From positions 62,001 through 126,000 of the forward strand of contig NZ_RQEY01000023.1 in assembly GCF_004770105.1 (NCBI RefSeq): a stretch of DNA of 64,000 nt. Direction: 5' to 3'. Positions 37,234 to 45,463 of this stretch are shown in pieces (positions within the stretch are counted from its first letter, which is position 1; each line of letters starts with the position of its first letter). Source of the stretch: Leptospira andrefontaineae. GTDB lineage: Bacteria > Spirochaetota > Leptospiria > Leptospirales > Leptospiraceae. Position numbers and translations under genes: made by a program. Below the pieces are notes generated by a model. That model was not told where the DNA came from. It did no database searches and saw nothing but the letters and a program-made list of their open reading frames with translations.

Positions 37234-38135
37234 TTCCCCCTTTTCCTTCCATTCTGATCATCACCGCTCCCACTGGGGCCGGAAAAACGGCCTTGGTGAG
37301 AGAATTAGATCCTTCCCGTTTTGAAATTATCTCCTTCGATTCCAGACAGATCTATAAAGAGTTAAGTATCGGGACTGCGGCCCCAAGTTCCGAAGACTGC
37401 GAAAAAATCCCCCACCATCTGGTTTCATTTCTATCTCCTTCCGAATCCATAGACGCAGCTAAATTTGTGATAATGGCAGAAGAAGCCTTGGATGATATAC
37501 ATTCCAGAGGCAAAATCCCAGTTTTAACAGCCGGCACAGGGTTCTATTTGAATGCTTTTTTGTACGGAATGTTTCCTGTTCCGAAGATCAGTGATGAAAT
37601 AAAACTGAAAGTGGAATCCTTAAGTATGGAAGAAAGGATCCAAGAACTCCAGAAGTTGGATCCTAAAGCTCTCCAAAAAATCTTTCCAAACGATAACTAC
37701 AGATATGGAAGAGCCTTGGAAGTGAATTGGATGGGAACTCTTTGGTCCGAACTAAAAGTGGAAGAGGGGAGCGGCGCCCTAATTTCCAAAAATTTGAATA
37801 TACTTGGGGCCTTCTTCTTAGATCTGGATCGAAAAGAATTGTATAAGCGGATCGATTCCAGGGCCCAAAAAATGATAGAATCCGGAATGGCTGAAGAAGC
37901 AAAAAGGGTCTCAGATAAATACGGCGAAGATTGTCCCGGTCTTCAGTCCTTAGGTTATAATTTCGCGCTTGAAAATATTAAAGGAACGTCCAATCTTGAG
38001 ACATTCTTTGGGAATTTAAGCCAGTCCCATAGGAATTACGCCAAACGTCAGATTACTTGGTTTCGAAAGCAAAAGATATTGGAACCGATCCATCCGAATG
38101 AAGCGTATAAAAAGATAAAAAATATAAACGGATAA
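37233..38135 (+). CDS. miaA: tRNA dimethylallyltransferase with a non-standard start codon
   Basis: 300 residues if started at ATT 37233. It transfers a dimethylallyl group to A37 of tRNAs reading UNN codons. The phosphate-binding loop APTGAGKT lies at residues 12-19, followed by [26 protein letters not shown] and [14 protein letters not shown]. The frame opens after a TGA at 37197-37199 and contains no ATG, GTG or TTG before the loop; the first TTG (37293) would delete it. ATT at 37233 has AGGAGG 4 bases upstream and overlaps the previous stop, so coupled initiation at ATT is most likely; ATT 37251 or CTG 37254 are alternatives. Confidence 0.93.
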   Translation: MPPFPSILIITAPTGAGKTALVRELDPSRFEIISFDSRQIYKELSIGTAAPSSEDCEKIPHHLVSFLSPSESIDAAKFVIMAEEALDDIHSRGKIPVLTAGTGFYLNAFLYGMFPVPKISDEIKLKVESLSMEERIQELQKLDPKALQKIFPNDNYRYGRALEVNWMGTLWSELKVEEGSGALISKNLNILGAFFLDLDRKELYKRIDSRAQKMIESGMAEEAKRVSDKYGEDCPGLQSLGYNFALENIKGTSNLETFFGNLSQSHRNYAKRQITWFRKQKILEPIHPNEAYKKIKNING

Positions 38136-38141
38136 AAATCT

Positions 38142-38393
38142 ATGTCTGCTAAAAATAATATACAGGACCAACTGCTCAATACGGCTAGAAAAGAAAAACT
38201 AGAATTGACCATCTATCTTCTAAACGGAGTTCCTTTAAAAGGGAAAGTGGTAAGTTTTGATAATTTTACTATAGTCCTTGAGCAGGAGAATAAGCAGAGT
38301 TTGGTGTACAAACACGCGATCTCCACGATCATTCCTTCCAAAGTAATTAAACTTTATACAGAAGAAGCAGCAAAAGAAGCTCCTTCCGCCTAA
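38142..38393 (+). CDS. hfq: RNA chaperone Hfq
   Basis: 83 residues. Sm-like hexamer that pairs small RNAs with mRNAs. Sm1 motif with the conserved [18 protein letters not shown] and Sm2 with [15 protein letters not shown] are intact, as are [12 protein letters not shown] at the N-terminus. A short tail follows. Directly downstream of miaA, the widely conserved miaA-hfq order. Confidence 0.97.
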   Translation: MSAKNNIQDQLLNTARKEKLELTIYLLNGVPLKGKVVSFDNFTIVLEQENKQSLVYKHAISTIIPSKVIKLYTEEAAKEAPSA

Positions 38394-39269
38394 ATGTTCC
38401 GAAAGATAGGCCGGGCACTTTTCATTCTATTTATATTAGCGGGGATCCTACTGGTATCCTATCCGCTTTTTTTTATAAAAGAAGGAGAAGCCCTGCTTGT
38501 CTGGGAACAAGATTCCAAGTTAGTTTCTTTTGTTCGTGGTCCGGGCTTTGCCTATGAACCGGCAGTGATCCAGTTCTGGGAAAAATCCGTTCGCAAGGAA
38601 TCCTTAAACTCTTTGGCTTTAGAGCTGGAGATCCATCATGATCTTTCTTCCGGATTATTTTCAGAAAAATCGGAAGAAGGTAAGATCAGAGCAAAACTGG
38701 ATCTATCCTTTCACTTAGAGGAAGAAGGATCCAAAAAGTTTTTTCTCTCCGGAGGAAAGACAGACCAAGGAAGAGCAAAATATCTCTCTAATATTTTCCA
38801 GTCCAAACTGAGGGCAGGGATAGAAGATGAGAAAAATATAAACTTAAACAAGGATTCTATCTCCGCTTTTCTAAGGAACGACATTGTGAGAATTCTCTCA
38901 AATGAACTTCCTTGGCTTAAGATAGAATCGGTTCGCATTATCAGTCTGGATATTCCGGATCCGATACTCATCGCGAATATTTTCCGTAATCCTAACTATA
39001 TTTTGGCTAAAAAGTTAGAAAGAATAGAAGCCTTAAAAAAGGCGGAATCTTACTCTATACAAGAAGAAGCAAAACTTGCAATTTCCAAAAAGAAATGGGA
39101 ACAATATAAGGATTTTCTAAAGAAGAATCCGGATATGAAAGAGTTCCTACTATACGATAATATCGGAGAGAATGTGGATATACTACTTCTTCCTTCCGAT
39201 ACCGTTTTTGGAGATCCTAAATCTTTGAGTAAGAAAAAGTCCGCCCCCAAACCCAAAGAGGTGGAATAA
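38394..39269 (+). CDS. SPFH/prohibitin-like single-pass membrane protein
   Basis: 291 residues. One N-terminal helix (LFILFILAGILLVSYPLFF), then FIKEGEALLVWEQDSKLVS and FVRGPGFAYEPA, which recall the HflK/prohibitin start of an SPFH domain, and a long helical tail (AKKLERIEALKKAESYSIQEE) like the HflK coiled coil. Identity to named HflK/HflC is weak, so I call it SPFH-like. Its ATG follows the hfq stop without a gap, and its stop abuts the next ATG, making a miaA-hfq-SPFH-guanylyltransferase operon. Confidence 0.55.
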   Translation: MFRKIGRALFILFILAGILLVSYPLFFIKEGEALLVWEQDSKLVSFVRGPGFAYEPAVIQFWEKSVRKESLNSLALELEIHHDLSSGLFSEKSEEGKIRAKLDLSFHLEEEGSKKFFLSGGKTDQGRAKYLSNIFQSKLRAGIEDEKNINLNKDSISAFLRNDIVRILSNELPWLKIESVRIISLDIPDPILIANIFRNPNYILAKKLERIEALKKAESYSIQEEAKLAISKKKWEQYKDFLKKNPDMKEFLLYDNIGENVDILLLPSDTVFGDPKSLSKKKSAPKPKEVE

Positions 39270-40331
39270 ATGACACAAGACAAACCAGTCGTACTTATTA
39301 TGGCGGGGGGAAAAGGAGAAAGATTCTGGCCAAGATCCAGAGTTTCCACTCCTAAACAACTCCAGAAAGTGTATTCTAAAAATACTCTTTTAAAAGAGAC
39401 TTTGAATCGTGCTTATACGATTACAAGTCCTGATAGAGTGTTTATAGGAACAAACGCTACTTTAAAAAAAGCGATACTTGCTCAGGAAAGAAGTTTTCCA
39501 GAGAATAATTTTATCATCGAGCCTGAAGGAAAAAACACAGCACCAATCATAGCTCTTGCTTCTTTATATTTTAAGGAGAAGTTTGGTGATCCGGTCCAAG
39601 TTGTACTTTCTGCGGATGCATGGGTGAATTCAGACAAAGAATTTGCCAAGAGTATCCAAAAAGCTTTGAAAGAAGCTGACGAACATTTAGTTTTATTAGG
39701 AATCAAACCGAATCGTCCTGAAGTAGGTTACGGTTATATCGCTTCCGGAAAACCGACTAAACATGGATTCGAAGTAAAATCTTTCTTCGAAAAACCGGAC
39801 GTAAAAACTGCGATCAAGTATATTAAAAAAGCAAACTTCTACTGGAACCCAGGGATCTTTCTTTGGAAGACAAGTTTGATCTTGGATGAGTTTGAAAAAC
39901 ATTCTCCTAAAATTTTAAAACCTCTTAAAGATAGATTTCCATTCAAGAAGATGGGAGATCTGGGAGAAGCATTCAAACTTCTTCCTTCCGAACCGGTTGA
40001 TATTGCCATCATGGAAAAGAGTGCTCGTATCAGAATGGTAGAAGCAAGTTTCTCTTGGGACGATGTAGGCTCTTGGCTATCGTTGGAAAGAGTATTACCT
40101 GGAGATAACCAAGGCAATCGTCATATCGGTAAAGAAATTCTATTTTATAAATCCGGAAACAACGTCACTCAAACTAGAAAAGAATTCACTGCCTTACTTG
40201 GAGTACAGGATATCGTTGTAGTTGAAGAGGAAGATGTTCTTTTCATCGCTTCTAAAGAAGGAATAGGTGATATCAAGAATATGGTAGCCGAGATCCGTAA
40301 AAATAAAGGTTTACAAAAGTACACCGAATAA
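39270..40331 (+). CDS. Mannose-1-phosphate guanylyltransferase
   Basis: 353 residues. It makes GDP-mannose from mannose-1-phosphate and GTP for surface polysaccharides. The nucleotide-binding [20 protein letters not shown] sits at residue 11, [13 protein letters not shown] near 87, the phosphate-sugar site VGYGYIASG near 153 and FFEKPD near 173. Length corresponds to the ManC core without the isomerase domain. The start abuts the SPFH-like stop. Confidence 0.92.
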   Translation: MTQDKPVVLIMAGGKGERFWPRSRVSTPKQLQKVYSKNTLLKETLNRAYTITSPDRVFIGTNATLKKAILAQERSFPENNFIIEPEGKNTAPIIALASLYFKEKFGDPVQVVLSADAWVNSDKEFAKSIQKALKEADEHLVLLGIKPNRPEVGYGYIASGKPTKHGFEVKSFFEKPDVKTAIKYIKKANFYWNPGIFLWKTSLILDEFEKHSPKILKPLKDRFPFKKMGDLGEAFKLLPSEPVDIAIMEKSARIRMVEASFSWDDVGSWLSLERVLPGDNQGNRHIGKEILFYKSGNNVTQTRKEFTALLGVQDIVVVEEEDVLFIASKEGIGDIKNMVAEIRKNKGLQKYTE

Positions 40332-40367
40332 TTTCCTGGCAGGTTAGGAACCTAACAGGAGAACCGA

Positions 40368-40463
40368 ATGCCTTCCGGTAAAAAAAGAAAGCGAAGAAAG
40401 ATCGCGACTCATAAGAGGAAGAAAAAGAGAAGACAGAATCGTCATAAGAAGAAAGGCAAATAA
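40368..40463 (+). CDS. 31-residue basic protein of the AURKAIP1/COX24 (mS38/bS22-like) type
   Basis: MPSGKKRKRRKIATHKRK followed by a Lys/Arg run ending in HKKKGK. This small, almost wholly basic sequence with KATH/HKRKK order matches the C-terminal AURKAIP1/COX24 domain (mitochondrial mS38), whose bacterial relatives such as mycobacterial bS22 sit on the small ribosomal subunit. AGGAG lies 6 bases before the ATG. A perfect palindrome GTTAGGAACCTAAC (40343-40356) ends just before that ribosome site and could mask it, suggesting autoregulation. A terminator follows. Confidence 0.75.
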   Translation: MPSGKKRKRRKIATHKRKKKRRQNRHKKKGK

Positions 40464-40485
40464 GATATCTTAATCTGAGGTCTTG

Positions 40486-40522
40486 AAAGACCGGGAATTC
40501 CAATCGAGGACCCGGTCTTTTT
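40486..40522 (+). terminator. Rho-independent terminator
   Basis: AAAGACCGGG and CCCGGTCTTT form a perfect 10-pair stem over a 15-base loop, followed by TT. Ends the unit that begins at the FYDLN gene. Confidence 0.85.
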
Positions 40523-40615
40523 GCCTCACCTGCCTTGATCGGGAGCTCTCCCGAATCGAATTAGCAACCAGCAAAGCCTAAAGCAAAATCCGAAATTGGC
40601 CGATCATGTTGCTGT

Positions 40616-41347
40616 ATGGCCTCCTTCCAGGACTATTCTCTTTTAAGACGTTGGTGGAAACCTGAGTTTCCTCCAGCCAAAGGATATACGAAATCCTACC
40701 AAGCTAAAACTCCGGATGGAGATATTCTCCAAGCCGACTTTCATTTTCATGATCGTAAGATCAGGCTTACATTGGAAGTCGCCGGAGAGAACGGCCGCAT
40801 TTATGTTTCTACTATTCGGGATGGCTCCATCCTAAAAGAGACCGACCTAACCACAGGCAGATCTTATCCTCTTTATTCCAGATTCGCACCTTTTAGAGAC
40901 TTATTATCTTCTCTTCCAGACAAGGACGCTCTACAGATTTTGGGTGGGGCGTACGGTGTTTCTCCAGAACCATTGGGAGGACCCGAGAGAAGGACTCCTA
41001 AACCTTGGGAAATTTCTACCAAGTACGATCATATTTTCGGAATAGATCGAAATCCTAGATCCTGGAAAAGATTTTTCCAAAGGGAGAAAAAAGAGCCCTT
41101 ATGGACCAGGATCAAAAGAAGGATCTGGGGAGATTTACAGGACTATTCCTTAGGTCTTGTATCCGCTCTTGGGATCTGGTATGCGTACATGGATTTTTAT
41201 TTGCTCGGATTTTCGCTCGCCGTTTTCGGTTTGCTTTTTGGCGGATTGGACTGGATACTGAGGAAACGCGATCCGCTTTTCTCGAAAGTTGTAATCTTTC
41301 TAGGTTCTGGATCGTATTTTTATTACTACGGATTCACCCGTTTCTAA
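40616..41347 (+). CDS. Hypothetical protein with two C-terminal membrane helices
   Basis: 243 residues. Soluble basic N-terminal part ([40 protein letters not shown]) then two or three hydrophobic segments after residue 175 ([36 protein letters not shown]). No family recognised. It precedes cheW by 10 bases on the same strand and probably shares its transcript. Confidence 0.65.
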   Translation: MASFQDYSLLRRWWKPEFPPAKGYTKSYQAKTPDGDILQADFHFHDRKIRLTLEVAGENGRIYVSTIRDGSILKETDLTTGRSYPLYSRFAPFRDLLSSLPDKDALQILGGAYGVSPEPLGGPERRTPKPWEISTKYDHIFGIDRNPRSWKRFFQREKKEPLWTRIKRRIWGDLQDYSLGLVSALGIWYAYMDFYLLGFSLAVFGLLFGGLDWILRKRDPLFSKVVIFLGSGSYFYYYGFTRF

Positions 41348-41357
41348 AGGAGGGGGA

Positions 41358-41822
41358 ATGTCCGCCGAAATTGAACACCAGTACATTCTATTCAGCTTGG
41401 GAGAGGAAGAATATGCTCTTCCAATCGTTCTTGTGGATGAGATCATCAAGATCCATAACCTAGTCAAGGTTCCCAGATCCAAAAACTACTTCGCAGGTAT
41501 CATGGATATCCGTGGTAAAGTAGTGAAGATGGTGGACCTAGGTGTGAAGCTGAATATTCCCCATTCTCACGAGCAAGGTTATGACCGTGCGATTGTGGTA
41601 AAAATCGGTGGAGAATCTGTCGGTATCATAGTTGATAAGGTAGCTAACGTAGCGCTTTTTCCTCCGGAAACAATCAATCCTCCTCCTCCTTCTATCAAAG
41701 GAATTTCCTCCCGTTATATCACGGGTGTCGGTAAAAAGGACGACAGGTTCATCATCCTAATCGATATCGAAAAAATTCTAGGATCGGAAGAATTAGCGGA
41801 GTTGGGTGCCGGAGCAAAATGA
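41358..41822 (+). CDS. cheW: Chemotaxis coupling protein CheW
   Basis: 154 residues. Links receptors to the kinase CheA. The CheW fold is shown by [46 protein letters not shown], then [18 protein letters not shown] and a typical last strand [22 protein letters not shown] precedes the ATG. No other chemotaxis gene is adjacent, so this is a stand-alone CheW; the next gene overlaps it by 4 bases and is a candidate partner by position. Confidence 0.95.
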   Translation: MSAEIEHQYILFSLGEEEYALPIVLVDEIIKIHNLVKVPRSKNYFAGIMDIRGKVVKMVDLGVKLNIPHSHEQGYDRAIVVKIGGESVGIIVDKVANVALFPPETINPPPPSIKGISSRYITGVGKKDDRFIILIDIEKILGSEELAELGAGAK

Positions 41823-43759
41823 AACAAACCCGCCTGATACTGGGCGTGATACTCCTAATCGTCTTTGGGTTAGGGGTAAACGTCCGAACCGAGGCGGATG
41901 AGCAGGACCAAAGACTAGATCCTGCAGGTATTTATAAACTTCCTCATGAGGTAATTCCTCCAGCGACTCTCCGAACATTAAAGGAGAACCTACTTAATTC
42001 TTCCGACACTGCATCCGATCCGATCACATCTATCCGTCAGGTTTTAGATCCGTACTATGCCCAGTTCGTTGATCCCAAAAGAACGGAAGAAGAAAGAAGG
42101 CTCGGTCGTATCTTCACAGAAAAAACCGATCGAAATACTCTTCGTTTATTGATCTTAAAGATGTTGGGGAAAATTACCCAAGGACAACAACTCCGTGATT
42201 CTCCTATTCTATTCGAACTACATTGGTTACTCAGCCAAGAATATTCTAAGAAGAAGCAGAACTTTAAGGCATTAGAAGAGGCCTTGGCTGCGCTCAGATA
42301 CAGAGATTTTTCTCACACAGAAGAATCATTCTCTAAAGAAGAAAGACTGAGAGAATTATACGATTCAAACGAGGTTGATCGGGCCAGACAACATGCAAAG
42401 GTCAAAAAGGAATTAGAAAAAGCGAATACAGACCTGGAAAATGCTAAGGATAGAGTTCATCTTTTAGAAGCTTCTTCCGCAAGGGAGAAGGATCTGATCT
42501 TTGAATCTAATCCTCCTACGAATGCGCGCAAAGTTACTTCAAACGATATCAGTCTTGCAAAACAGAATGTAAAAAATGCGGATGATGCACTTAAAAAAGC
42601 AGCAAACACCTATAAAGATTCATTCGAGAATAATTATTATCCATTTTTCAAAAGAAAGTCCAGAGAAGACGCGGACACCGTTTTTACCTTAGCAAAATTC
42701 GTAAAAGATTCGGAGAATGAAAACAAGGAAAGGCTGAAAGTAGTGAATAAAACCTCTGTGAGCGGGCAGGGGATTTTCGTTCTATTCGATTATAAAAGAA
42801 ATACGGACTTCTTCGCTTATGCTGCATTATTAGAGTTAGCATTTCGTTTAGATCCGGAACATTCCCAAGTAGTTTTAGCATTGGCAGAAGAGCTAAAGGC
42901 CTCTGGGAAAAAAGCAAAGTCTCTGGACTTCTTCTTAAAATTTTTAGCCCTTGCATTAAAAGAAAACAAAACTCCTGCAGAGATAGCTTATGTATATCGT
43001 GCGATTGCTTCTTTGCATACCGAGCTCAAACAATACGTTTTGGCCGCAGAGTTTTATGAAAAATATTATCTCTCCGAACCTGATCCAAAGAAAAAAGGGA
43101 TTTATGCATTTGAACTTGGGAACTTTTTCGAAAGCAAACTAGGCAATTTAGAATCAGGCAAAAAATACTATGAAGACTGGTTACAAATTAGGGAACAGGA
43201 AAAAGCAACAGCAACCGATCTATCTTTTACGGATTCACAAGAAAGGATCAGGATGGAGGTAATTGCTTATTTAGGGATCTCTAAACTATATAGATATGAG
43301 AAAAAACCTCCTAAAGAAAAAGAAGAACTGATCAAATCAATCCAAGCTTATGATCGACTTAGAGAAAATTTAAGATTAGAAGAAGAGAAATATTCCCTGG
43401 GCAAAAAAGAATTATTGCAGATCAAAAAAGGTCTCTTGGAAAGAACAAACGACCAGGACATGGCCCAATATAGACTCAAAAGTTTGGAGATGGAAGAATC
43501 TAAAGAAAAAATGGATATTATTCGGACCAAGTTGGATACTTCTCCTGGGCCAAGAGCAATGCAAAGATTATCCGTATTATATGAATTCGAAAAGGATTAT
43601 GGACAATCCAAGAAAATGAATGAAGAGATCCTAAAAGTGGGAAACCAGACTGAGATCAATCTTGCTTTGAAAAATATAGAAAGGATCAATAAAATTTTAG
43701 AAGATGGAATGCAGAGAGATCCTTATCCAAGGGATCCGCTTTCAGGCGATACTTATTGA
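41819..43759 (+). CDS. Secreted helical/TPR repeat protein
   Basis: 646 residues. Signal peptide ending near EA-DEQ, then helical sequence throughout: a coiled-coil stretch from about 185-240 ([20 protein letters not shown] then [13 protein letters not shown]), several TPR units from 310-480 ([54 protein letters not shown]) and a helical tail. Long TPR proteins act as adaptor scaffolds. Overlaps the cheW stop (ATGA), so it is probably co-translated. Confidence 0.75.
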   Translation: MKQTRLILGVILLIVFGLGVNVRTEADEQDQRLDPAGIYKLPHEVIPPATLRTLKENLLNSSDTASDPITSIRQVLDPYYAQFVDPKRTEEERRLGRIFTEKTDRNTLRLLILKMLGKITQGQQLRDSPILFELHWLLSQEYSKKKQNFKALEEALAALRYRDFSHTEESFSKEERLRELYDSNEVDRARQHAKVKKELEKANTDLENAKDRVHLLEASSAREKDLIFESNPPTNARKVTSNDISLAKQNVKNADDALKKAANTYKDSFENNYYPFFKRKSREDADTVFTLAKFVKDSENENKERLKVVNKTSVSGQGIFVLFDYKRNTDFFAYAALLELAFRLDPEHSQVVLALAEELKASGKKAKSLDFFLKFLALALKENKTPAEIAYVYRAIASLHTELKQYVLAAEFYEKYYLSEPDPKKKGIYAFELGNFFESKLGNLESGKKYYEDWLQIREQEKATATDLSFTDSQERIRMEVIAYLGISKLYRYEKKPPKEKEELIKSIQAYDRLRENLRLEEEKYSLGKKELLQIKKGLLERTNDQDMAQYRLKSLEMEESKEKMDIIRTKLDTSPGPRAMQRLSVLYEFEKDYGQSKKMNEEILKVGNQTEINLALKNIERINKILEDGMQRDPYPRDPLSGDTY

Positions 43760-44268
43760 TTTAGAGTTTTTTTAGCCTTAGTATATTTTTCCACATCGTC
43801 CCCGGATTCTTTTTCTTCTTCTCTATCTTCCGGTTCTATTACTCTGAATTCTACTTGATCGATTACTTCTCCCTCATAGGAGACTTTGACTAAATATTTA
43901 CCTGCGATCAGTTCTTTAAAACTTCCAGTGATACTGGTGCTGGAAAGTTCAGGTCTTTTACGTTTTACTTCTATTTCGTTAAAGCCTACTTGGAATCTAC
44001 TCAGGCTCACGTAGATCTCCGCTTCCGGGTTCGGTACTCTGGAAAATTTATAGAGATATACGAGTGTTTTGTTTGTGGGGAAGATCAGTTTTTCTCTGGT
44101 AAGGGTAAATTCCTGGACGGTAGTGAATTTTTTCTCTAACAAACTTTGTTTGGTCTCATCTACCAAAGCCCAGCCGAATTCTCCGCTCATTCCTAAACAG
44201 GAAACAGAAAAGAAGGAGTATAATAAAATTATAAAATAGGAAAATCGGATATTCATTCCTTGATTCAT
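43753..44268 (-). CDS. Putative lipoprotein, unknown function
   Basis: 171 residues. FFSVSCLG gives an acylated cysteine around residue 24. The mature part is beta-rich, with two halves: FTLTREKLIFPTNKTLVYLY and GSFKELIAGKYLVKVSYEGE, the latter like an immunoglobulin-type strand pair; the C-terminus is acidic then basic. ATG 44268 (AAGGGAG in front) is preferred to the ATG at 44256. Overlaps the TPR gene's stop on the opposite strand. No domain recognised. Confidence 0.65.
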   Translation of the reverse strand: MNQGMNIRFSYFIILLYSFFSVSCLGMSGEFGWALVDETKQSLLEKKFTTVQEFTLTREKLIFPTNKTLVYLYKFSRVPNPEAEIYVSLSRFQVGFNEIEVKRKRPELSSTSITGSFKELIAGKYLVKVSYEGEVIDQVEFRVIEPEDREEEKESGDDVEKYTKAKKTLNQ

Positions 44269-44441
44269 TCTCCCTTTTCTACAACTCTTCCCTTATCGGA
44301 AATGTCTTTTTCCCTGGAAGAATATTCTCGATCAGGATATACAACTCTGAAACCGGAACCTTCGTTTCTCTCGGGAAACATGAGTCTTTGTAAAAAACGA
44401 TACGTTAAATATGCGAATAATATAATTAAAAGGAGTTTCAT
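44265..44441 (-). CDS. Small membrane protein, 58 residues
   Basis: Starts at ATG 44441 with MKLLLIILFAYLTYRFLQRL, a single transmembrane helix, then a charged tail (MFPERNEGSG, YPDREYSSREKDISDKGR). The stop overlaps the start of the following lipoprotein gene by 3 bases (ATGA), typical of genuine operon members. Too short for ordinary ORF calling. Function unknown; similar in shape to small regulators or secretion helpers. Confidence 0.6.
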   Translation of the reverse strand: MKLLLIILFAYLTYRFLQRLMFPERNEGSGFRVVYPDREYSSREKDISDKGRVVEKGE

Positions 44442-44481
44442 CTCTTTAGTCTGGTTCGGTTTCGAATGGACCCTTTAAGTC

Positions 44482-44487
44482 TATACT
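44482..44487 (+). promoter_or_regulatory. Predicted -10 element of the candidate RNA
   Basis: TATACT, matching TATAAT at five of six positions, with only a poor -35 (TTTCGA, 44460-44465, 16-base spacer). No plus-strand coding sequence begins within 900 bases downstream, so it would serve the structured RNA. Confidence 0.4.
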
Positions 44488-44489
44488 TA

Positions 44490-44628
44490 CCGGAAAAGTG
44501 ATTCCGGCAACCCGATTTCCAAAAAAGGGAGTTGCGGGCTTGGGTAATGGTATTACCTTTTAGGAATTAACGGGAATACCCGAATGTGAGCCACTTGCCC
44601 CCTGGATATAGTCCAGGCGGGCATTTTT
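44490..44628 (+). ncRNA. Candidate structured non-coding RNA
   Basis: About 140 bases between two minus-strand genes fold into consecutive hairpins on the plus strand. CCGGAA/TTCCGG is at 44490-44507. CAAC/GTTG (44508-44511 with 44531-44534) encloses TTCC/GGGA around AAAAAA. GGTAAT/ATTACC follows around 44543-44557 and CGGG/CCCG around 44571-44582. A strong intrinsic terminator (44596-44628) closes the RNA. TATACT lies just upstream. It matches none of the RNAs I can recall (6S, tmRNA, RNase P, SRP, common riboswitches), so its role is unknown. The neighbouring hfq shows the cell has an sRNA partner. Confidence 0.5.
44596..44628 (+). terminator. Strong intrinsic terminator of the candidate RNA
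   Basis: TGCCCCCTGGA, loop TATAG, TCCAGGCGGGCA: 11 pairs with one bulged C, then TTTTT. The T-run exists only on the plus strand, so it does not serve the minus-strand CBS gene. Confidence 0.8.
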
Positions 44629-44688
44629 CTAAATGTTGCTTCAAGGTTCGATGATCGGAGAAATCCCGGTCAGAAGGAATAAGTTGGA

Positions 44689-45129
44689 TCAGATAAATCC
44701 GGATTCGCTATATATATAATTTTTTAAGTTCTTATTCTCTTCTTCCGTTTTTGCGATTTTGGCTTTTACAGCATCTCCTATGGAGATGATCCCTACCAAT
44801 CTGTTCCCGTCCAGAATTGGCATGTGCCGGATCCTTTTTTTTAGCATAATAGAAAGAACTTCATCCACTTGGTCATTCGGTTGCATAGTAGTCAATGTGG
44901 TGGACATTAGATCTGCCACTGTCTTATCGAATACTGCTTCCCGATCTGTGGAGGCGAAATGAAGTAAATCCCTTTCTGTAAATATACCGGCCAGTTTCCC
45001 TTCTTTAAGCACTATCACGGAACCTATATCATACTTGGTCATAAATCGGATCGCTTCCCAAACGGTGGTACTGGGTTCCACCGAGAGGATCTTTCGGTCC
45101 TTTTTTTCCAAGATATCTTTTACCAGCAT
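44689..45129 (-). CDS. Two-CBS-domain protein
   Basis: 146 residues from ATG 45129 (AGAGG 6 bases before); the frame extends to a TTG at 45147 that is less likely. Two CBS domains: VEPSTTVWEAIRFMTKYDIG...GIFTERDLL and MQPNDQVDEVLSIMLKKRIRHMPI...GIISIGDAVK. Stand-alone CBS pairs bind adenosine nucleotides and sense energy state; the target is unknown. Soluble and cytoplasmic. Confidence 0.9.
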   Translation of the reverse strand: MLVKDILEKKDRKILSVEPSTTVWEAIRFMTKYDIGSVIVLKEGKLAGIFTERDLLHFASTDREAVFDKTVADLMSTTLTTMQPNDQVDEVLSIMLKKRIRHMPILDGNRLVGIISIGDAVKAKIAKTEEENKNLKNYIYSESGFI

Positions 45130-45463
45130 GGCTACCTCTAGGCCCAAAGTGTAGTTTTTAGGGAGCTTCGATTCAAGGACTTTTTTTGGAAAAAAGAGGT
45201 CGGAACTATGACATGGTTTTGGTTCTTTTAGTCGAATGAGCGGAAAAATGAGGACTAAAATTGGAAAAAAACATTAAAATAGGACCGTATTTGAGTTATG
45301 AAAATTCAGTGATTTATTCCTGGATTCTAAAATGCTAAAATAGATCAAAGGAGAAGTTTTGAAAATTTTGCGGAAACAATTATATTCCTAAAAAAGGATT
45401 TCCCAATTCACTCCTAACGTGGGAGCATAACGGAAGAGCCGCAGTTTTTACCACCTCAGGAAT
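45130..45463. other. Divergent intergenic region, no gene called
   Basis: Between the CBS gene and the kinase. The only coding hint is an 11-codon reading frame, TTG at 45359 to TAA at 45391, with AAAGGAG before it; too short to judge. A 6-base repeat around TCACTCCTAACG/GTGGGAGC forms a weak stem at about 45412-45425. I see no clear promoter. Confidence 0.4.

Noticed and set aside
37293..37295. TTG as miaA start
   Set aside because: It would remove the phosphate-binding loop, which is encoded in frame just upstream.
44260..44478. 72-codon plus-strand frame
   Set aside because: Antisense to the better supported small membrane protein; no ribosome site.
44490..44628. Cobalamin, TPP or SAM riboswitch, or 6S RNA
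   Set aside because: Searched for the B12 box, the TPP CUGAGA core, the SAM core and a long 6S-like stem with central bubble; none matched, and no downstream plus-strand gene exists to be regulated.
45359..45391. 11-codon leader peptide with AAAGGAG
   Set aside because: Too short to distinguish from chance; no attenuator structure follows.
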